Of a DNA stretch of 64,000 bases, positions 63,909 through 64,000 are shown piece after piece. A model generated the notes under the pieces. The model was not told the DNA's origin and ran no database searches. It was given only the letters and a program-made list of their open reading frames with translations. Made by a program: the position numbers and the translations under genes. Source of the stretch: Fimbriimonadaceae bacterium (GTDB lineage Bacteria > Armatimonadota > Fimbriimonadia > Fimbriimonadales > Fimbriimonadaceae). Within the stretch, counting starts at the first letter, position 1, and each line of letters opens with the position of its first letter. Location of the stretch: the NCBI GenBank assembly GCA_019638775.1, contig JAHBTD010000001.1, positions 558,001-622,000 of the forward strand, given 5' to 3'.

Positions 63909-64000
63909 ACTTTCAGCTTGTGGAAGATGCTGCTCGGGAAGTTGCGGATGATCGCAAAGATCACCTTATGCGAGAACTTCAAATAATGCTCGCCCGACTT
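63905..64000 (-). CDS. Short-chain dehydrogenase C terminus (DprE2-like), partial
   Basis: Only the last 31 codons lie in the window, running off the right edge. They end in KVIFAIIRNFPSSIFHKLKV and stop with TGA overlapping the oxidase ATG. A hydrophobic-basic tail of this type closes DprE2-like SDR proteins. The tail and the coupling to a DprE1-like gene are the only evidence. Confidence 0.5.
   Translation of the reverse strand, partial: KSGEHYLKFSHKVIFAIIRNFPSSIFHKLKV

Noticed and set aside
62871-63986. 371-codon open frame antisense to the DprE1-like gene
   Set aside because: Arg/Pro/His-rich composition with no domain. It is a shadow of a well-supported gene in a GC-rich genome. The same applies to 31815-32750, 37346-38470, 11942-13000 and 4488-5495.

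Overview
The window comes from a Gram-negative-type (diderm) bacterium with GC-rich coding sequence. Outer-membrane beta-barrel candidates, an LPS-type heptose kinase (rfaE1-like), Lgt-dependent lipoproteins and two PEP-CTERM proteins support a diderm envelope. Together with several DinB proteins, caspase-family proteins and a split complex I operon, this is what I would expect of an Armatimonadota (Fimbriimonas-like) chromosome. That assignment is inference: no rRNA or other phylogenetic marker set is present, and no phage or insertion sequence is visible.

Layout. 0-14 kb: PEP-mutase-family enzyme, PEP-CTERM trypsin-like protease, M14 and M28 peptidases, PiT phosphate transporter with its DUF47 partner, ribulokinase, phytanoyl-CoA dioxygenase-family enzyme, sialate O-acetylesterase and a PilZ-like protein. 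14-24 kb: DUF4139-like secreted protein, ATP-grasp protein, two adjacent secreted caspase-family genes (one fused to beta-propellers) and an ArsR-SRPBCC-DinB operon. 24-35 kb: unusual ABC permease, ftsY, M29 aminopeptidase, DedA protein, dipeptide epimerase-like enzyme, ABC exporter, phoU and a large repeat tract. 35-44 kb: complex I membrane-arm genes nuoH-J-K-L-M-x-N, where x is a UroD-like gene, followed by a sugar isomerase-like gene. 44-51 kb: pyroglutamyl peptidase, then a run of secreted Cys/Met/His-rich and beta-barrel proteins that looks like an uncharacterised soft-metal (probably copper) envelope system. 51-56 kb: tRNA-Leu, arsenate reductase/LMW phosphatase, heptose kinase, lgt, tsaE, a lipoprotein and PspA. 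57-64 kb: PEP-CTERM protein, YjbH-like barrel, atpD-atpC, TolB-like lipoprotein, DprE1-like oxidase and the end of an SDR gene.

Many genes are packed with 1-8 base overlaps and are probably translationally coupled: pit/DUF47, arsR/SRPBCC, nuoJ through the isomerase, the metal cluster, and rfaE1/lgt. The gaps between operons are full of short repeats. One class is tandem arrays of mostly 7-base units, C-rich on the + strand everywhere. The other is REP-like hairpins sharing a CTCCCT...AGGGAG stem theme.

The most interesting candidate system is 45.6-50.9 kb. Two of its proteins share a NosL-like double-CxxC module. A third beta-barrel gene there is broken by an in-frame TGA directly after its signal peptide. 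Recognisable copper ATPases, oxidases or RND pumps are absent.
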